NCBI GenBank assembly: GCA_964017185.1
Contig: OZ024874.1
Location: forward strand, 37,734,721 to 37,798,720
Length of the DNA stretch: 64,000 nt
Direction: 5' to 3'
DNA from: Rugalucina vietnamica
Lineage: Eukaryota > Mollusca > Bivalvia > Lucinida > Lucinidae
Under the pieces are notes generated by a model. It did not search any database. It saw nothing but the letters and a program-made list of their open reading frames with translations, and had not been told where the DNA came from. The translations under genes were made by a program, and so were the position numbers. Within the stretch, counting starts at the first letter, position 1, and every line of letters starts with the position of its first letter. Shown piece after piece: positions 23,846 through 37,289 of this stretch.

Positions 23846-25597
23846 CCAGAGGACCAATGGTCCTGTAAACGCTCACCTGAGATCTGGGATATGTGACCTA
23901 AGCTGACCATGCCATAAAATAGGTCAAGGTCATCCAGAGGTCATGATTATACAAACTTCACTGATGCTTCAGGCAAAGTTTCAAAATCATAGGTCTTCAC
24001 GTTCTGAAGAATAAGATTTATAAAGGTTTTTGCTATTTATAGTCATGGTGGCCATCTTGGTCATGTGACATTGATCATTTATATTAACTTTCATTCCCCT
24101 TTCCTAACGATGCTCCACATAAAATTTGGCTTTGACTGGGCAAGGGGTTTCAGAGAAGAAGTTTGAATATTATGGTCATATACATGAATATACCCCAGGG
24201 GCGGCCGCGGGGGCAGACAACCCCCTGCGGACATTTTTTCCATAAACACAAATCTTCTGTCCATTTGCATTCTCCCAGCAAGTTTCCCCCCATTTAATTA
24301 CATTTTACTAATTTTCCCCATTCAAATAAATGGGCAACCTATGTTGTCCTTGCCATAAAATAGGTAAAAGTCATCCCAAGGTCATGATTTATATAAACTT
24401 TGTAGAGCTCCTCTCCCTGATGCCAAGTTTCAAAATCATAGGCCTTCTGGTTCTGGAGAAGAAAATTTTGTAAGATTTTTGCTTTTTATAGCCATGGCGG
24501 CCATCTTGGTCATGTGACCTTGACCATTTATATAAACTTTCATTCTCCCTTCCTAAGAATGTTCCACATGACGTTTGGCTTTGATTGGCCAAACTGTTTA
24601 AGAGAAAGATCTTAGCATATTATGGTAATATACATGTAAATTGCCCTAGGGTGGGACAGACCTGCCCTGGGGTCCTTTTTTTTCAGAAACATCAATCTTC
24701 TGTCTATTTGATCATTTCCATATAAAGTTTTTCCCTTCAAATGACATTTTGACAATTTTCCCCATTCAAATGCATGGGCGACCTATGTTGACCTTGCCGT
24801 AAAATAGGTCAAGGTCATCCCAGGGTCATGATTTATATAGTCTTTGTAGAGCTCCTACCCCTGATGCTTCATGCCAAATTTCAAAGTAATAGGCCTTCTG
24901 GTTCTGAAGAAGATTTTAGAAAGGTTTTTGCTATTTATAGCCAAGGGGGCCATCTTGGTCATGTGACCTCGGCCATTTATATAAACTTTAGTTCCTCCAT
25001 CCCATGGATACTACATAATAAAATTTGGCTTTGATTGATCAAGTGGTTACTGAGAAAATTAAGTTTTACATTTAATTTGTAAATGACCTTTGGCCAAGGT
25101 CAAGAAATGACCTTGACCTTTTATACTCACAACACTTCATTAGCTCAACATGTCTACCAACTTTCAGGTCACAGGCTACAAAACTTCCTAAAAAAATTCA
25201 ATGTTTTCACTTTTTTTTTCCATTGAAAGTCTATGTAACCAAAATTGAGCTTGCCGTAAAATAGGTCAAGGTCAACCAAAGGTCATGATTTATATAAACT
25301 ATGATGGGCCAGAGTCCTCAATGCTACATACCAAGTTTCGTTGAAATCGGCCTACCTGTTCCACAGAAGATTTTTTTATGGTTTTTACCATATATGGGCA
25401 TAGCGGCAATCTCGGTCATCTGACCTGGACCATTTATATAAACTTTCGTTCCCCCTTCCTAAGGATGCTCCACATGAAGTTTGGCTTTGATTGGCCAAGC
25501 GGTTTCAGAGGAGAAGATCTTTGAAATTGTGGACGATGGACGCCGGAGCATGGCCATCCTATAAGCTCACTTTGTGAGCCTTCGGCTCAGGTGAGCT
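23846..25597 (-). mobile_element. Element K (family A), inserted in D
   Basis: From CCAGAGGACCAATGGTCC (inverted 3' end) to the inverted 5' hairpin (ctcactttgtgagccttcgg, then ctcaggtgagct) at 25597. The core has about four diverged units. D resumes directly (aaaaaaatcttctcctcgga). Confidence 0.8.
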
Positions 25598-25989
25598 AAA
25601 AAAATCTTCTCCTCGGAAACCACTAGGCCCAGAGCTTTCATATTTTGTATGTAGCAATGTGTAGTGGTCCTCTTTATAAATCATGCCAACCATGCCCCTG
25701 GGGTCAAAAATGGCCCCGCCCCTGGGTCATTAGCTCCCATAGACTTACAATGGGAAAAACAAAAAAATCCTCTCTGAAACCACAAGGCCCAGAGCTTTCA
25801 TATTTTGTGTGTAGCAATGTATAGTGATCCTATTTATAAATCCTGCCAACCATGCCCCTGGGGTCCATACAGGCACGCCCTGGGGGAGTCATGGAAAAAA
25901 CATAAAAAAAATCTCCGAAACCACAAGGCCCAGAGCTTTCATATTTTCATATATGGCCCTGCCCCGGGGGTCTTGGGAAAAACATAAAA

Positions 25990-28082
25990 CCAGAGGACCA
26001 TTGGTCCTGAGAATGCTCACCTGAAGCCTGATCTTGGAGTATTAAGTCATCATGAAATGACCTTGACCTTGAATACTCACACACCTTTACTGACTTCATA
26101 AGTTGTCTGCATCTGCAAAGTTTCAGGTCTCAGGCTGCAATAGTTTCCAAACCCAGTATTTCTGAGAATACCATAATTTTAATTTTGATATTTAAATGAC
26201 CTTGGGTCAAGGTCAAGAAATGACCTTGGCCTTCATTAATTACTTACCTTCATTGACTCCATTAGTTGTCTGCATCTAGCAACTTTCAGGTCTCAGGCTG
26301 CAACAGTTTCCAAAATATCCATTGTTTTCGCCTTTTCCCATGTAAAAGCCTATGTTTCCAAAATTGAAATTGCTGTAAAATAGGTCAAGGTCATCCTAGG
26401 GTCATCATTTGATCAAACTATGATAGGCTGGAGTCCCAAATGCTACATACCAAGTTTCGCGTAAATCAGCCAGCCGGATTTTTGAGTGGTTTTTACCATA
26501 GTCGGGCACGGTGGCCATCTTGGTCAAGTGACCCGAATTTCACTATCAAACTTTCGTTCCCCCTACCCATGGACACTCCACATAAAATTTCACTTTGATT
26601 GGCCAAGCAGTTTCAGTGAAGAATATCTTTGAAAAGTGTGTATGGATGACAGACTGGCCAAGTTCAAAAGATGACCTTGACCTAAATTAATCACATACCT
26701 TCATCTACTCCATTAGTTGTTTGCATCTACCACTTTTCAGGTCTCAGGCTGCAACTGTTTTCAAAAAAATCCATGTAAAAGCCTATGTTTCCAAAATTGA
26801 AATTGCTGTAAAATAGGTCAAGGTCATCCTAGGGTCATCATTTGATCTAACTATGATGGGCTGGAATCCCAAATGCTACATACCAAGTTTCATGAAAATC
26901 AGCCTGCCGGTTCTGGAGAAGAAATTTTTGAGTGGTTTTTACCATATATGGGCATGGCGGCCATCTTGGTCATGTGACCTGGATTTCGCGATCAAACTTT
27001 CGTCTCCCCTACCCATGGATGCTTCACATTCAATTTCACTTTAATTGGCCAAGCAGTTTCAGAGAAGAAGATCTTTGAAAAGTGTGTATGGACGACAGAC
27101 AGGCCAAGGTCAAGAGATGACCTTGACCTAAATTAATCACATACCTTCATCTACTCCATTAGTTGTTTGCATCTACCACTTTTCAGGCCTCAGGCTGCAA
27201 CAGTTTTCAAAAAATCCATAGTTTTCACTTTTTCCCATGTAAAAGCCTATGTTTCCAAAATTAGCATTGCCGTAAAATAGGTCAAGGCCATCCTATGGTC
27301 ATCATTTGATCAAACTATGATGGGCTGGAGTCCCAAATGCTACATACCAAGTTTCATGAAAATCGGCCTGCCGGTTCTGGCGAAGATTTTTGAGTGATTT
27401 TTACCATATATGGGTGTGGCGGCCATCTTGGTCATGTGACCTTGATTTTGCGATCAAACTTTCGTCTCCCCTAGCCATGGATGCTCCACATAAAATTTCA
27501 CTTTGATTGGCCAAGCAGTTTCAGAGAAGAAGATCTTTGGAAATTCTGTATGGACGACAGACTGGCCAAGGTCAAGAAATGACCTTGACCTAAATTAATC
27601 ATATACCTTCATCTACTCCATTAGTTTGTTTGCATCTACCACTTTTCAGGCCTCAGGCTGCAACAGTTTTCAAAAAATCCATAGTTTTCACTTTTTCCCA
27701 TGTATAAGCCTATGTTTCCAAATTTGACCTTGCTGTAAAATAGGTCAAGGTCATCCAAGGATCATCATTTTATCAAACTATGATGGGCTGAAGTCCCCGA
27801 TGCTACATACCAAGTTTCGTGGAAATCGGCCCACCGGTTCTGGAGTAGAAGATTTTTGAAGTGTTTTTACCATATATGGGCGTGGCGGCCATCTTGGTCA
27901 TGTGACCAAGATATTGCGAACAAAATTACAATGCCACTACCCAAGGAGGCTCCACATAAAATTTCAACTAGATCGGCCAAGCGGTTTCAGAGAAGAAGAC
28001 CTTTGAAAGTGTGGACGATGACGGAAGACGGATCATGGCCATCCTATAAGCTCACCTTGTGAGCCTTCGGCTCAGGTGAGCT
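25990..28082 (-). mobile_element. Element J (family A), inserted in D
   Basis: From CCAGAGGACCATTGGTCC to the inverted 5' hairpin at 28082. The core resembles copies X and Y more than A, with units spaced about 448-459 bp (gacgacagac-ggcc near 26646, 27094, 27553). Both ends are intact. Confidence 0.8.
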
Positions 28083-28085
28083 AAG

Positions 28086-29903
28086 AACTAGAAAATGTGT
28101 TTATGAATGAAACACTATGCCCACAACTGGTAAGTCACTTTCAAGATGTAAAAATGTCCAAATAATGACTAAGTTCAAATTGTAAAAAAAGTGACAAAAA
28201 TTAATCTGAGGAGTACGAGGGTGGGTCAGAAAGTTCTGTCATAGGTGTTATAACTTTGTTAATAGACATGATAGGTTGCTGTATTATACCTTGATTGAAA
28301 GGGCTACATTTCTACTTTATAATGATGCCAAAAGAATGCATGAAAGAAATAAATACTTCAAACTAGACGCCTTGAAAGACACCTGGGGTAAAACCAATAG
28401 CACTTTTTCTTCAATTTGTGAATATCTTTTAAGAAAAACGACTTCGAAAAAATATAACCCCTGCAATGTATTTTTCAATCATAGATAAATATATCTTGCA
28501 AAAATCAAAATTTTTCAATAAAAATTAATTGAGTTATTGCAAAATGAAATAGTGAAATTTGCTTGTTGTACATACATTAAAATTACAGTTCAAATTCAAA
28601 GGGCATTTATTGACATCTACACGTTGACCAGGGACCTTAAATACATTTTACCATTTTATTGTTTCATCCTAGTGTGTCCTGTCGTAAACTCGTAAAAATG
28701 CGAGCTAATATAATGGTTCAGCGGTGCCAGAAATGCTATAGGGGTACGTATTTTAATGACGCCATATATATCGCTTTATAATAAAGTCAACATAGCATCG
28801 ATACAAGTAATTTTTGTCACATTGCTTTTCTAAATATACTATTATTTATCACTGTAAAGTTGGAGAAAATCTGATCGGTAGTTATGACGATATGACGCAT
28901 GAAACGCACACAATAATATTCACAAATTCTAGAAAACGTGCCATTGGTTTTACCCCAGTTGTCTTTCAAGGTGTCTGTTTCTAGGTATTTATTTCTTACG
29001 GGTATTATTTTGACATCATTATAAAGAAGAAATGTAGCCCTTTTAGTCAAGGTATAATACAGCAACCTATCATGTTTATTAACAAAGTTATAATACCTTT
29101 GACAGAACTTTCTGACCCACCCTCGTATATCCAAAGCACATGCATATCTTCAAAGCATCATCAAGACATCTGTAAAGTTTCAAAAGAATCTGAATTAAAA
29201 ACTGAAGGAGGAGTTGCGCACACAAGGCACCCACTGTCCATTCACTTTCATTGTCAAAATACCGAAAAACGACTATGTTCAATTTGCAAAGAAAGTGTCA
29301 AAAACTAATCTGAGGATTATATCCAAACCACATGCACATCTTCAAAGTATGATGAAGACATCTGTAAAGTTTCAAAATAATCGGAATAAAACTGTAGGAG
29401 GAGTTGCGCACACAAGGTACCCTTTGTCTATTCACTTTCATTATCAAAATGCCCGAAAAATGACTAAGTTCAAATTGCAAAAAAAGTGTCAAAAATTAAT
29501 CTGAGGATTATATCCAAACCACATGCACATCTTCAAAGCATGATGAAGACATCTGTAAAGTTTCAAAAGAATTGGAATAAAACTGTAGGAGGAGTTGCGC
29601 ACACAAGGTACCCACTGTCTATTCACTTTCATTATCAAAATGCCCGAAAAATGACTAAGTTCAAATTGCGAAAAAAGAGTCCAAAATTAATCTGAGGATT
29701 ATATCCAAACCACATGCACATCTTCAAAGCATGATGAAGACATCTGTAAAGTTTCAAAAGAATCGGAATAAAACTGTAGGAGGAGTTGTGCACACAAGGT
29801 ACATACTCCTATAGGGGGACGGAAGGACGGACGGACGGAAGGAAGGACGGAAAGCCAAAAATTATGTCCTTCCGCTTTTCTTCGAAAAGGCGGGGGACAA
29901 TAA
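28086..29903 (-). mobile_element. Element E (family E), hairpin-ended with 191-bp repeats
   Basis: In - orientation the 5' end is ttattgtcccccgcctttt with a hairpin (cgcctttt/aaaagcg) followed by a TCC/GTCC microsatellite (about 29819-29852). The 3' end has a stem GTGTTT...AAACAC, then attttctagtt. The core repeats every 191 bp (catgcacatcttcaaag at about 29331, 29522, 29713). The same plan as families A and B, with unrelated sequence. A mariner-like foldback element is inserted at 28216-29125. Confidence 0.7.
28216..29125. mobile_element. Mariner-like foldback element, TA duplication
   Basis: Ends CGAGGGTGGGTCAGAAAGTT and its inverse; the outer ~280 bp are inverted copies. TA lies on both sides (28214-28215, 29126-29127). 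The related copy near 33520 has the uninterrupted site ctgaggagtatatcc, which proves the insertion. The TIR style fits the mariner group. Both arms contain a similar short open frame (28276-28488 + and within 28817-29134 -), sharing RATFLLYND and WGKTN; it has no transposase motifs and is probably a relic of the internal region duplicated into the arms. Confidence 0.85.
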
Positions 29904-31489
29904 GCATTTTGCAAGAATATCTTAACATGAGCGTTTCAGTGTTGCAAGACTTAGTATTTTATATCACAGTCATTACACTGAAATTTTTTTCTTTCATTTC
30001 AATGTCTCATGTAAATTCAGTTTAAAATGGCCGTGAACATTTATTTCTTCTTACATTTTCTTATGTCTTACTTAAGGGTAAACACTACTATTGTTTATGA
30101 GCACACTGTTTGCGCAACGTTGGCGTTTAGTATCTGCATGTTACGTGTAGTTTTTAATGTTGTTTTGTTTTGATTTCCCATTGACGTTGCAAGCTGTAGA
30201 ATCTAATTCTGTTTGTTTCTACATAATTAAGTCCTAAAGTGGGTATACATATTGTTCATTTTTATTTTAAAAGAAGTTCTGTGGCAATTGAAATACCCAA
30301 ATTCATGTATAAGATGAATTATTTGTGAAAACGTTTATTTCGCCGTTGATGACGTCGCATAAATATACGCGACGTCAGCGTAACGTTTGTGGTCAAAATG
30401 AAAAAGGCGGGAATATTGAACGTTTTTTCTCTATATCTTCCAACGCAATCCGGAGACCCTCACTTTTTATTTGAACTTTTAAATGTGTACCATGTTTCCT
30501 ATCTCTTGGTGTAATTTAATCAAAATCATATGCGTAGTTTAGGAGATATCGCACAAATACTTACTTTTTCCAGGTTTGAAAAGATGGCGGGAAAGTTACT
30601 TTTGCATGTAATCTCCTCAATTTAAGAACAAATAGCATCAAAATGTAAGAAAATAACACTCATCGTGTGTTTAAGTTGTTTTTGCAGTAAAAACATATAT
30701 ATAAAAACACATGTCCGTTACGAGTGCGCTTTTCTGAAATGCATGAGATACATCCAAAAAGTTCTGATACCATGGAAACGAGGCCGGTGACTCCCCACTT
30801 TTATTTCGATTTCAGTCCAAGGATACAATTATCTTGTAGCATAGGAAGTATGCGGGAATCAAATAGTAATGTTTCCCTTTAATAAGCTGCATTTTATTCT
30901 GAAAAATTGTCACAGAGTTAGTGCCTCAATATAGATTATCAGCATATTTACATGTATTTATGGATGTATCTTATCTTGCCTTATTTGGCTTTAGATTTGG
31001 ACTCATTTGTGCATGTTCATCACACTAACATATGTATATGCATGTTATCTGTCCTGAATTTGTAAATATATTACATTGTGCATCTCTTAAAATTCTTTAC
31101 AGCAAAATGGTCATGGGAAAGAGTTAATTTGTAGGATCACAAGATGTTTTATTTTTCTCTTACCCCTTAATGGCAAATGGTCAACAGGGGAGTGGGGCAA
31201 CTGTGTATATGAGGTATATGAGATATAGCCCGGATGTACAGTCAAGTATATTAATGTGCTGTTTTTCAAAGACCAGGTATATGACTGGGGTAGGTTTTTA
31301 AATAATGCACCACACACCGTTACCAAAATTACACCAGTTAAATTTGCCTTCTTGCTGATATTTGTGCATCATTATGTGTTTCTATGTTATTAAAAAGTCA
31401 TTTTTAGGCCGATAATTTCCTGTTTATCTCCTATACTATTGACATGAATTTCCTATTTTTTGAGGCCCAAAATACATATTTTGTACCAA
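29904..31489. other. Unassigned sequence inside nested complex
   Basis: No gene and no terminal hairpin of the known families. It contains a twin TGACGTCGC/GCGACGTCA hairpin at 30350-30377 and GC-box-like phrases (aaggcgggaa, gatggcgggaa). Possibly another insertion into D whose ends I could not define. Confidence 0.4.
30350..30377. promoter_or_regulatory. Inverted CRE-like pair
   Basis: TGACGTCGC and GCGACGTCA are perfect inverses separated by 10 bp. Each resembles a cAMP-response-element half (TGACG). Function is speculative; no gene start is known nearby. Confidence 0.35.
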
Positions 31490-31731
31490 AATGCACTGGG
31501 CAGCCTGTGCAGCCCGTGATGTCAGAAATGGCTCCTCCCTGGGGATCATTAGCTCCCATAGACTTACAATGGAACAAACATAAAAAATCTTCTTCTTTGA
31601 AACCACAAGGCCCAGAACTTCCATATTTTGTGTGTAGCAATGTATAGTGGTCCTCTTTATAAATCCTGCCAACCATGCCCCTGGTATCCATACAGGCCCT
31701 GCCCTGGGGGCATCATCATCTGCCACAGTTT

Positions 31732-32474
31732 TACTGCGGCTGGTGTTGTGCCGTGTGGCGGCCCTAAAAAGTCTCCCCGTACATCATCCATAGTGCAGAT
31801 TATATTTTCCTTTTGGTCCTTTGAGATCAGCGAGGGTATTCTGAGAAGTCAGAAAATTATTATCGATTTAGATTCTTTTTCTAACCAACATTTAATATAT
31901 TTGGCCCCATTTGGATAATACTAGTTGTTGTATCGTCTACCCTTTTGAAAGAAGCAAAATTAAAGTAATTTTCTTTGGCTCCATGTTGCCAAATCTTTAG
32001 GGTCACTGAAGAGGCTTAAGTAGCCAAAACCGCGGTATGGCCCATCCCCTTTCTCATTAATATGCACTGCTCTTAAAGGATCTCTTTTTTACTTTTATTT
32101 GCTATTACTGCAACTGGTGTTGTGGTGGCCCTAAAAAGTCTCCCCATACATCATCCATAGTGCAGATTATATTTTCCTTTTGGTCCTTTGAGATCAGCAA
32201 GGGTATTCTGAGAAGTCAGAAAATTATTATCGGTTTAGATCATTTTTCTAACCAATGTTTAATATATTTGGCCACATTTGGATAATACTAGTCTTTGTAT
32301 CAACTACCCTTTTGAAAGAAGCAAAATTAATTAAAGTAATTTTCTTTGGCTCCATGTTGCCAAATCTTTAGGGTCACTGAAGAGGCTCAAGTAGCCGAAA
32401 CCACGGTATGGCCCATCCCCTTTCTCATTAATATGTTCACTGCTCTTAAAGGATCTCTTTTTTATTTTTATTTA
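31732..32474. repeat. ~367-bp tandem duplication, 2 copies, inserted in D
   Basis: Copy 1 and copy 2 share aaaaagtctcccc (31766 and 32133), ccttttggtcctttgagatc and cactgctcttaaaggatctc, offset by 367 bp with few differences, so the duplication is recent. D sequence is found on both sides (gccctgccctggggg before; ataatgggaaat after). Confidence 0.8.
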
Positions 32475-33397
32475 TTATAATGGGAAATACATGTAAAAAT
32501 CTTCTTCTCTGAAACTACAAGAGCCAAAGCTTCTATATTTGGTCTGCAGCATTAATATTTGGAGCTTTACATAAATCCTGGGAATAATGCCTCTGGGGTC
32601 AAAAATGGCTCCCATAGACTTCCCGTACAAAAAATACTACAGCTAAACTTTTGCTATACTTCAACAAGATTCTTGCTAAAATTCAATTTTATAGCAATAC
32701 TACTACAATACTAATATATTGCAATACTTTGAGCGAAAATATTGTAATAATTTGAATAAAAGTATAGCAATAATTTGGGAGAAAAACTACCACTGAAAAT
32801 ATCGTCATAAAACAGAGTAAAAGTGCTGAATAATAACTTTCTGTGTTGCATCATAGTTTTGGAGGTTAACCTGAGTTTAACACACAGTAACTACACATGC
32901 TGTTTCAATCTGTCTAAGGACTGCCAAAATGTGCTCCGATTTAAAAACATTTTTTCTATCATCTGATGAAATAGTAAACAACATTTTGCATGGAATGGAT
33001 ATTATAAAGGTTAGTGTGTTTTATGCATGTTTTAAAAAAGCAATTTCAATTAACAATTTCAAGTTTTATATTAATTTAATGTTTAAAATACCCCACCCAC
33101 CGACCCTGGCAAACAAATTTGCAATTTCAGAGCGTTTGGAGTTGGGCACCAATTTTATTAAACAAATTGGTTAGGACTGGTCATCTTCAGTTAAGATGTT
33201 GCTTTGGACACTTATCTGCCCTAAATTAGCATGCTTCATGTTCTTTTACATCTCTTCTTCTATATGCTATGTACTGTGTTGAAAATTTGAAATTAAAAAA
33301 TTTAAATTAAATGTCAAGGTCTTTGTGTGAATATCAATATATGTATATGAGCAAATTATTGCAATATTTTTTGTAAAAATATTGCTATACTTTTTGA

Positions 33398-35292
33398 AAA
33401 CTAGGAAACGTGTTTATGAAACACTATGCCCCCAACTGGTATTAGTCACTTTCAAGATGTAAAAATGTCCAAAAAATGACTAAGTTCAAATTGTAAAAAA
33501 AAAGTGACAAAAATTAATCTGAGGAGTATATCCCAACCACATGCATATCTTCAAAGCATGGTCACAATATAACCCAGGGCAGGGTCAGAGCAACCACTGG
33601 AGTCAATTTCTTTTTTAAATCATAAAGATTCAGTCCATTTGCCAATTTACTGCAAGTTTTGCCCTTCAAATGACATTGTAACAATTTTCCCCCATTCAAA
33701 TGTGTGGGCAACCTAAGTTGACCTTGCCGTAAAAAAAGGTCAAGGTCATCCCAGGGTCATGATTTATATAAACTTTGTAGAGCTCCATTGCCTGATGCTT
33801 CATGCCAAGTTTCAAAATCATAGGCCTTCTGGTTCTGAGGAAGAAGATTTTTAAAGGTTTTTGCTATTTATAGCCATTGGCAGCCATCTTGGTCATGTGA
33901 CCTTGACCATTTAATATACAAACTTTCATTCACTGTTCCTAAGAATGCTTCACATAAAATTTGGCTTTGATTTTGGCCATGCGGTTTCAGAGATGAAGAT
34001 GTTTGAATATTATGGTCATACACATGTATATAGCCCCGGGCCAGGGGCAGACAACCCTCTGGGCCCAAAATATTTTCATAATCATAAATCTTCTGTCCAT
34101 TTACTCATTCCTAGCAAGTTTTTTGCCATTAAATGAACTTTTCCTATTTTTTCCCATTCAAATGCATGGGCGGCCTAAGTTGACCTTGCTGTAAAAAAAA
34201 GGTCAAGGTCATCCCAGGGTCATGATTTATATATACTTTGTAGAGCTCCATTGCCTGATGCTTCATGCCAATTTTCAAAATCATAGGCCTTCTGGTTCTG
34301 GAGAAGAAGATTTTTAAAGGTTTTTGCTATTTATAGCCATGGCGGCCATCTTGGTCAAGTGACCTTGACCATTTATACAAATTTTCATTCACTGTTCCTA
34401 AGAATGCTCCACATAAAGTTTGGCTTTGATTGGCCTAGCGGTTTCAGAGAAGATGTTTGAATACTATGGTCATACACATGTATATAGCCCCGGGACAGGG
34501 GCAGACAACCCTCTGGGCCCAAAATATTTTCATAAACATGAATATTCTGTCAATTTGCTCATTCCTAGCAAGTTTTTTGCCATTAAATGACATTTTCCTA
34601 TTTTTTCCCATTCAAATGCATGGGCGGCCTAAGTTGACCTTGCCGTAAAAAAGGTCAAGGTCATCCCAGGGTCATGATTTATATAAACTTTGTAGAGCTC
34701 CATTGCCTGATGCTTCATGCCAAGTTTCAAAATCATAAGCCTTCTAGTTCTGGAGAAGAAGATTTTTAAAGTTTTTTTATATTTATAGCCATGGCGGCCA
34801 TCTTGGTCAAGTGACCTGGACCATTTATACAAACTTTCGTTCCCCCTTCCTAAGGATGCTCCATATGAACTTTGGCTTTGATTGGCCTAGCGGTTTCAGA
34901 GAAGAAGATCTTTGAAATTGTGGACAGACGACGGACGGACGACGGATGCCGGAGCATGGGTATACTATAAGCTCACCTGTGAGCCTTCGGCTCAGGTGAG
35001 CTAAAATGCCCGAAAAAATGACTAAGTTCAAATTGTATAAAATGACAAAAAATAATCCAAGGATTATATCCAAACCACATGCATATCTTCAGACCATGCC
35101 CATAACACATGTAAAGTTTTAAACGAATTGGCATGAAACTGTAGGAGGAGTTGTGCACACAAGGTACCCACTGCCCATTCACTTTCATTATCAAAATGCC
35201 CGAAAAATGGCTAAGTTCAAATTGCGAAAAAAGTGACAAAAATTAATGTGAGGATTATATCCAAACCATATGCATATCTTCAAGATGGGGCA
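33398..35292 (-). mobile_element. Second family-E copy inside F, interrupted
   Basis: Starts with aactaggaaac and the perfect stem GTGTTTATGAAACAC, the family-E 3' end. Its core resumes after an inserted family-A segment at about 35004 (aaatgcccgaaaaaatgact). No 5' hairpin is seen before F resumes (aaaatattgctaaactt). Confidence 0.6.
33561..35003 (-). mobile_element. Family-A copy Q, 3' end truncated
   Basis: Begins inside a core unit (aatataacccagggcagggt) with no CCAGAGGACC terminus. It contains three core segments spaced about 450 bp (tagagctccattgcctgatg recurs) and ends with an ACGG microsatellite and the inverted 5' hairpin (gagccttcggctcaggtgag). Confidence 0.7.
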
Positions 35293-35593
35293 TAAAAATA
35301 TTGCTAAACTTGTTGAAAAATATTGCAATAATTTGAGCACTAATTATGGCCAAAATTTTCCATATAATTTATAGCAAGAATCCTGGCAATATTTCAGCTA
35401 GAATTATTGCAATACTTTTTAACAAGATTCTTACTAATTTAAATATTTTACCTAAGATTATAGCTGAAGTATTGTTGTCATTATAGCTTGAAAAAGACAA
35501 TTTCCTACCAAGAATCTTGCTTTACTTTACAGCTAAAGTATTGCTGTAGTATTGCTGTACATTTTCGTACAGGTTACAATTGGAAAACATAAA

Positions 35594-37124
35594 CCAGAGG
35601 ACCAATGGTCCTGTAAACGCTCACCTGAAACCCGAGATATATACCAATAAACTTGTTTGACTAGAATGGTAATATCCATTTATATAACCCCAGGGCTTGG
35701 TCAGAGCAACCCCTGGAGTCAATTATTTTTTGAAAACATAAAACTGCAGTCCATTTGCCAATTTACTGCAAGTTTTGCCCTTCAAATGGCATTTTAACAA
35801 TTTTCCCCATTCAAATGCATGGGCGACCTAAGTTGACCTTGCCGTAAAATAGGTCAAGGTCATCAAAGGGTCATGATTTATATAAACTTTGTAGAGCTCC
35901 ATTGCCTGATGCTTCATGCCAAGTTTCAAAATCATAGGCCTTCTGGTTCTGGAAGAAAAGATTTTTAAAGGTTTTTGTTATTTATAGCCATGGCAGCCAT
36001 CTTGGTCATGTGACCATGACCATTTATATAAACTTTCATTCCCACTTCCTAACAATGCTCCTCATAAAGTTTGGCTTTGATTGGCCAGGCAGTTTCAGAG
36101 AAGAAGATCTTTGAATATCACTGTAATATACATGTATATTGCCCTAGGGTGGGGGCTGACATACCCCTGGGGTCCAAATTTTTTCAGAATCATCAATCTT
36201 AAGTCCATTTGCCCATTTCCTGCAAGTTTTTCCCTACAAATGACATTTTAACACTTTTCCCCATTCAAATGCATGAGCGATCTATGTTGACCTTGCCGTA
36301 AAATAGGTCAAGGTCATCCCAGGGTCATGATTTATATAAACTTTGTAGAGCTTCAGTCACTGATGCTTCACACCAAGTTTCAAAATCATTGGCCTTCTGG
36401 TTCTGGAGAAGAAGATTTTTTAAAGGTTTTTTCTATTTATAGCCAAGACGGCCATCTTGGTCATGTGACCTTGACCATTTATATAAGCTTTCTTTCCCCC
36501 TTCCCAAGGATGCTCCATATGAAGTTTGGCTTTGATTGGCCATGCGGTTTCAGGGGAGAAGATGTTTCATTATTATGGAAATATACATGTATATAGCCCC
36601 GGGGCAGGGGCAGACAACCCCCCAGGGGCTAAAATTTTCCATTAACATTAATCTTCTGTCCATTTGCCTATTCCCAGTAAGTTTTACCCATTAAATAGCA
36701 ATTTACCATTTTTTCCCATTCAAATGCATTGGCGACCTAAGTTGACCTTGCCGTAAAATAGGTCAAGGTCATCCCAAGGTCATGATTTATATAAACTATG
36801 ATGGGCCCTCGTCCCGGATGCTACATACCAAGTTTCATGGAAATCAGCCCACTGGTTCTGGAGAAGAAGATTTTTAAAGGTTTTTGCTATTTATAGCCAT
36901 GGCGGCCATCTTGGTCATGTGACCTAGACCATTTATATAAACTTTCGTTCCCCCTTCCTATAGATGCTCCACATGAAGTTTGGCTTTGATTGGCCAAGCG
37001 GTTTCAGAGGAGAAGATCTTTGAAAATGTGAACGACGGACGGACGACGGACGACAGACGACGGACGGACGACGGAGCAAGGGTATACTATAAGCTCTCCT
37101 GTGAGCCTTCGGCTCAGGTGAGCT
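35594..37124 (-). mobile_element. Element L (family A), inserted in D
   Basis: CCAGAGGACCAATGGTCC at the left; inverted 5' hairpin preceded by a GACGACGGACGG microsatellite at the right (to 37124). The core has three ~450-bp units. D resumes at aaaaatcttcttctccgaaa. Confidence 0.8.
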
Positions 37125-37289
37125 AAAAAATCTTCTTCTCCGAAACCACATGGCCAAGAGCTTTCATATTTTGCGTGGAGCAATGTATAGTACTCCTCTT
37201 TTATAAATCCTGCTAACGGTGCCTCTGGGGTCCATACACGCCCAAAGCATGTCATTATCTATCATAGACTTATGATGAAAATACATGAA

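Larger units (their letters stand above)
32622..35573. mobile_element. Foldback element F with AT-rich iterated arms
   Basis: Left end CCCGTACAAAAAATACTAC, right end inverse of CCTGTACGAAAATGTACAG. Both arms are filled with loose copies of gctatacttcaacaagattc / ttgcaatactt. The D host reads catagactt before and ttacaattgg after, matching the intact phrase catagacttacaatgg elsewhere, so the target duplication is at most about TT. It holds a nested family-E copy, which in turn holds family-A sequence. Confidence 0.65.

Noticed and set aside
28276-29134. Transposase in the mariner-like element
   Set aside because: Short peptides in both arms lack the DD(34)D pattern and are too short.
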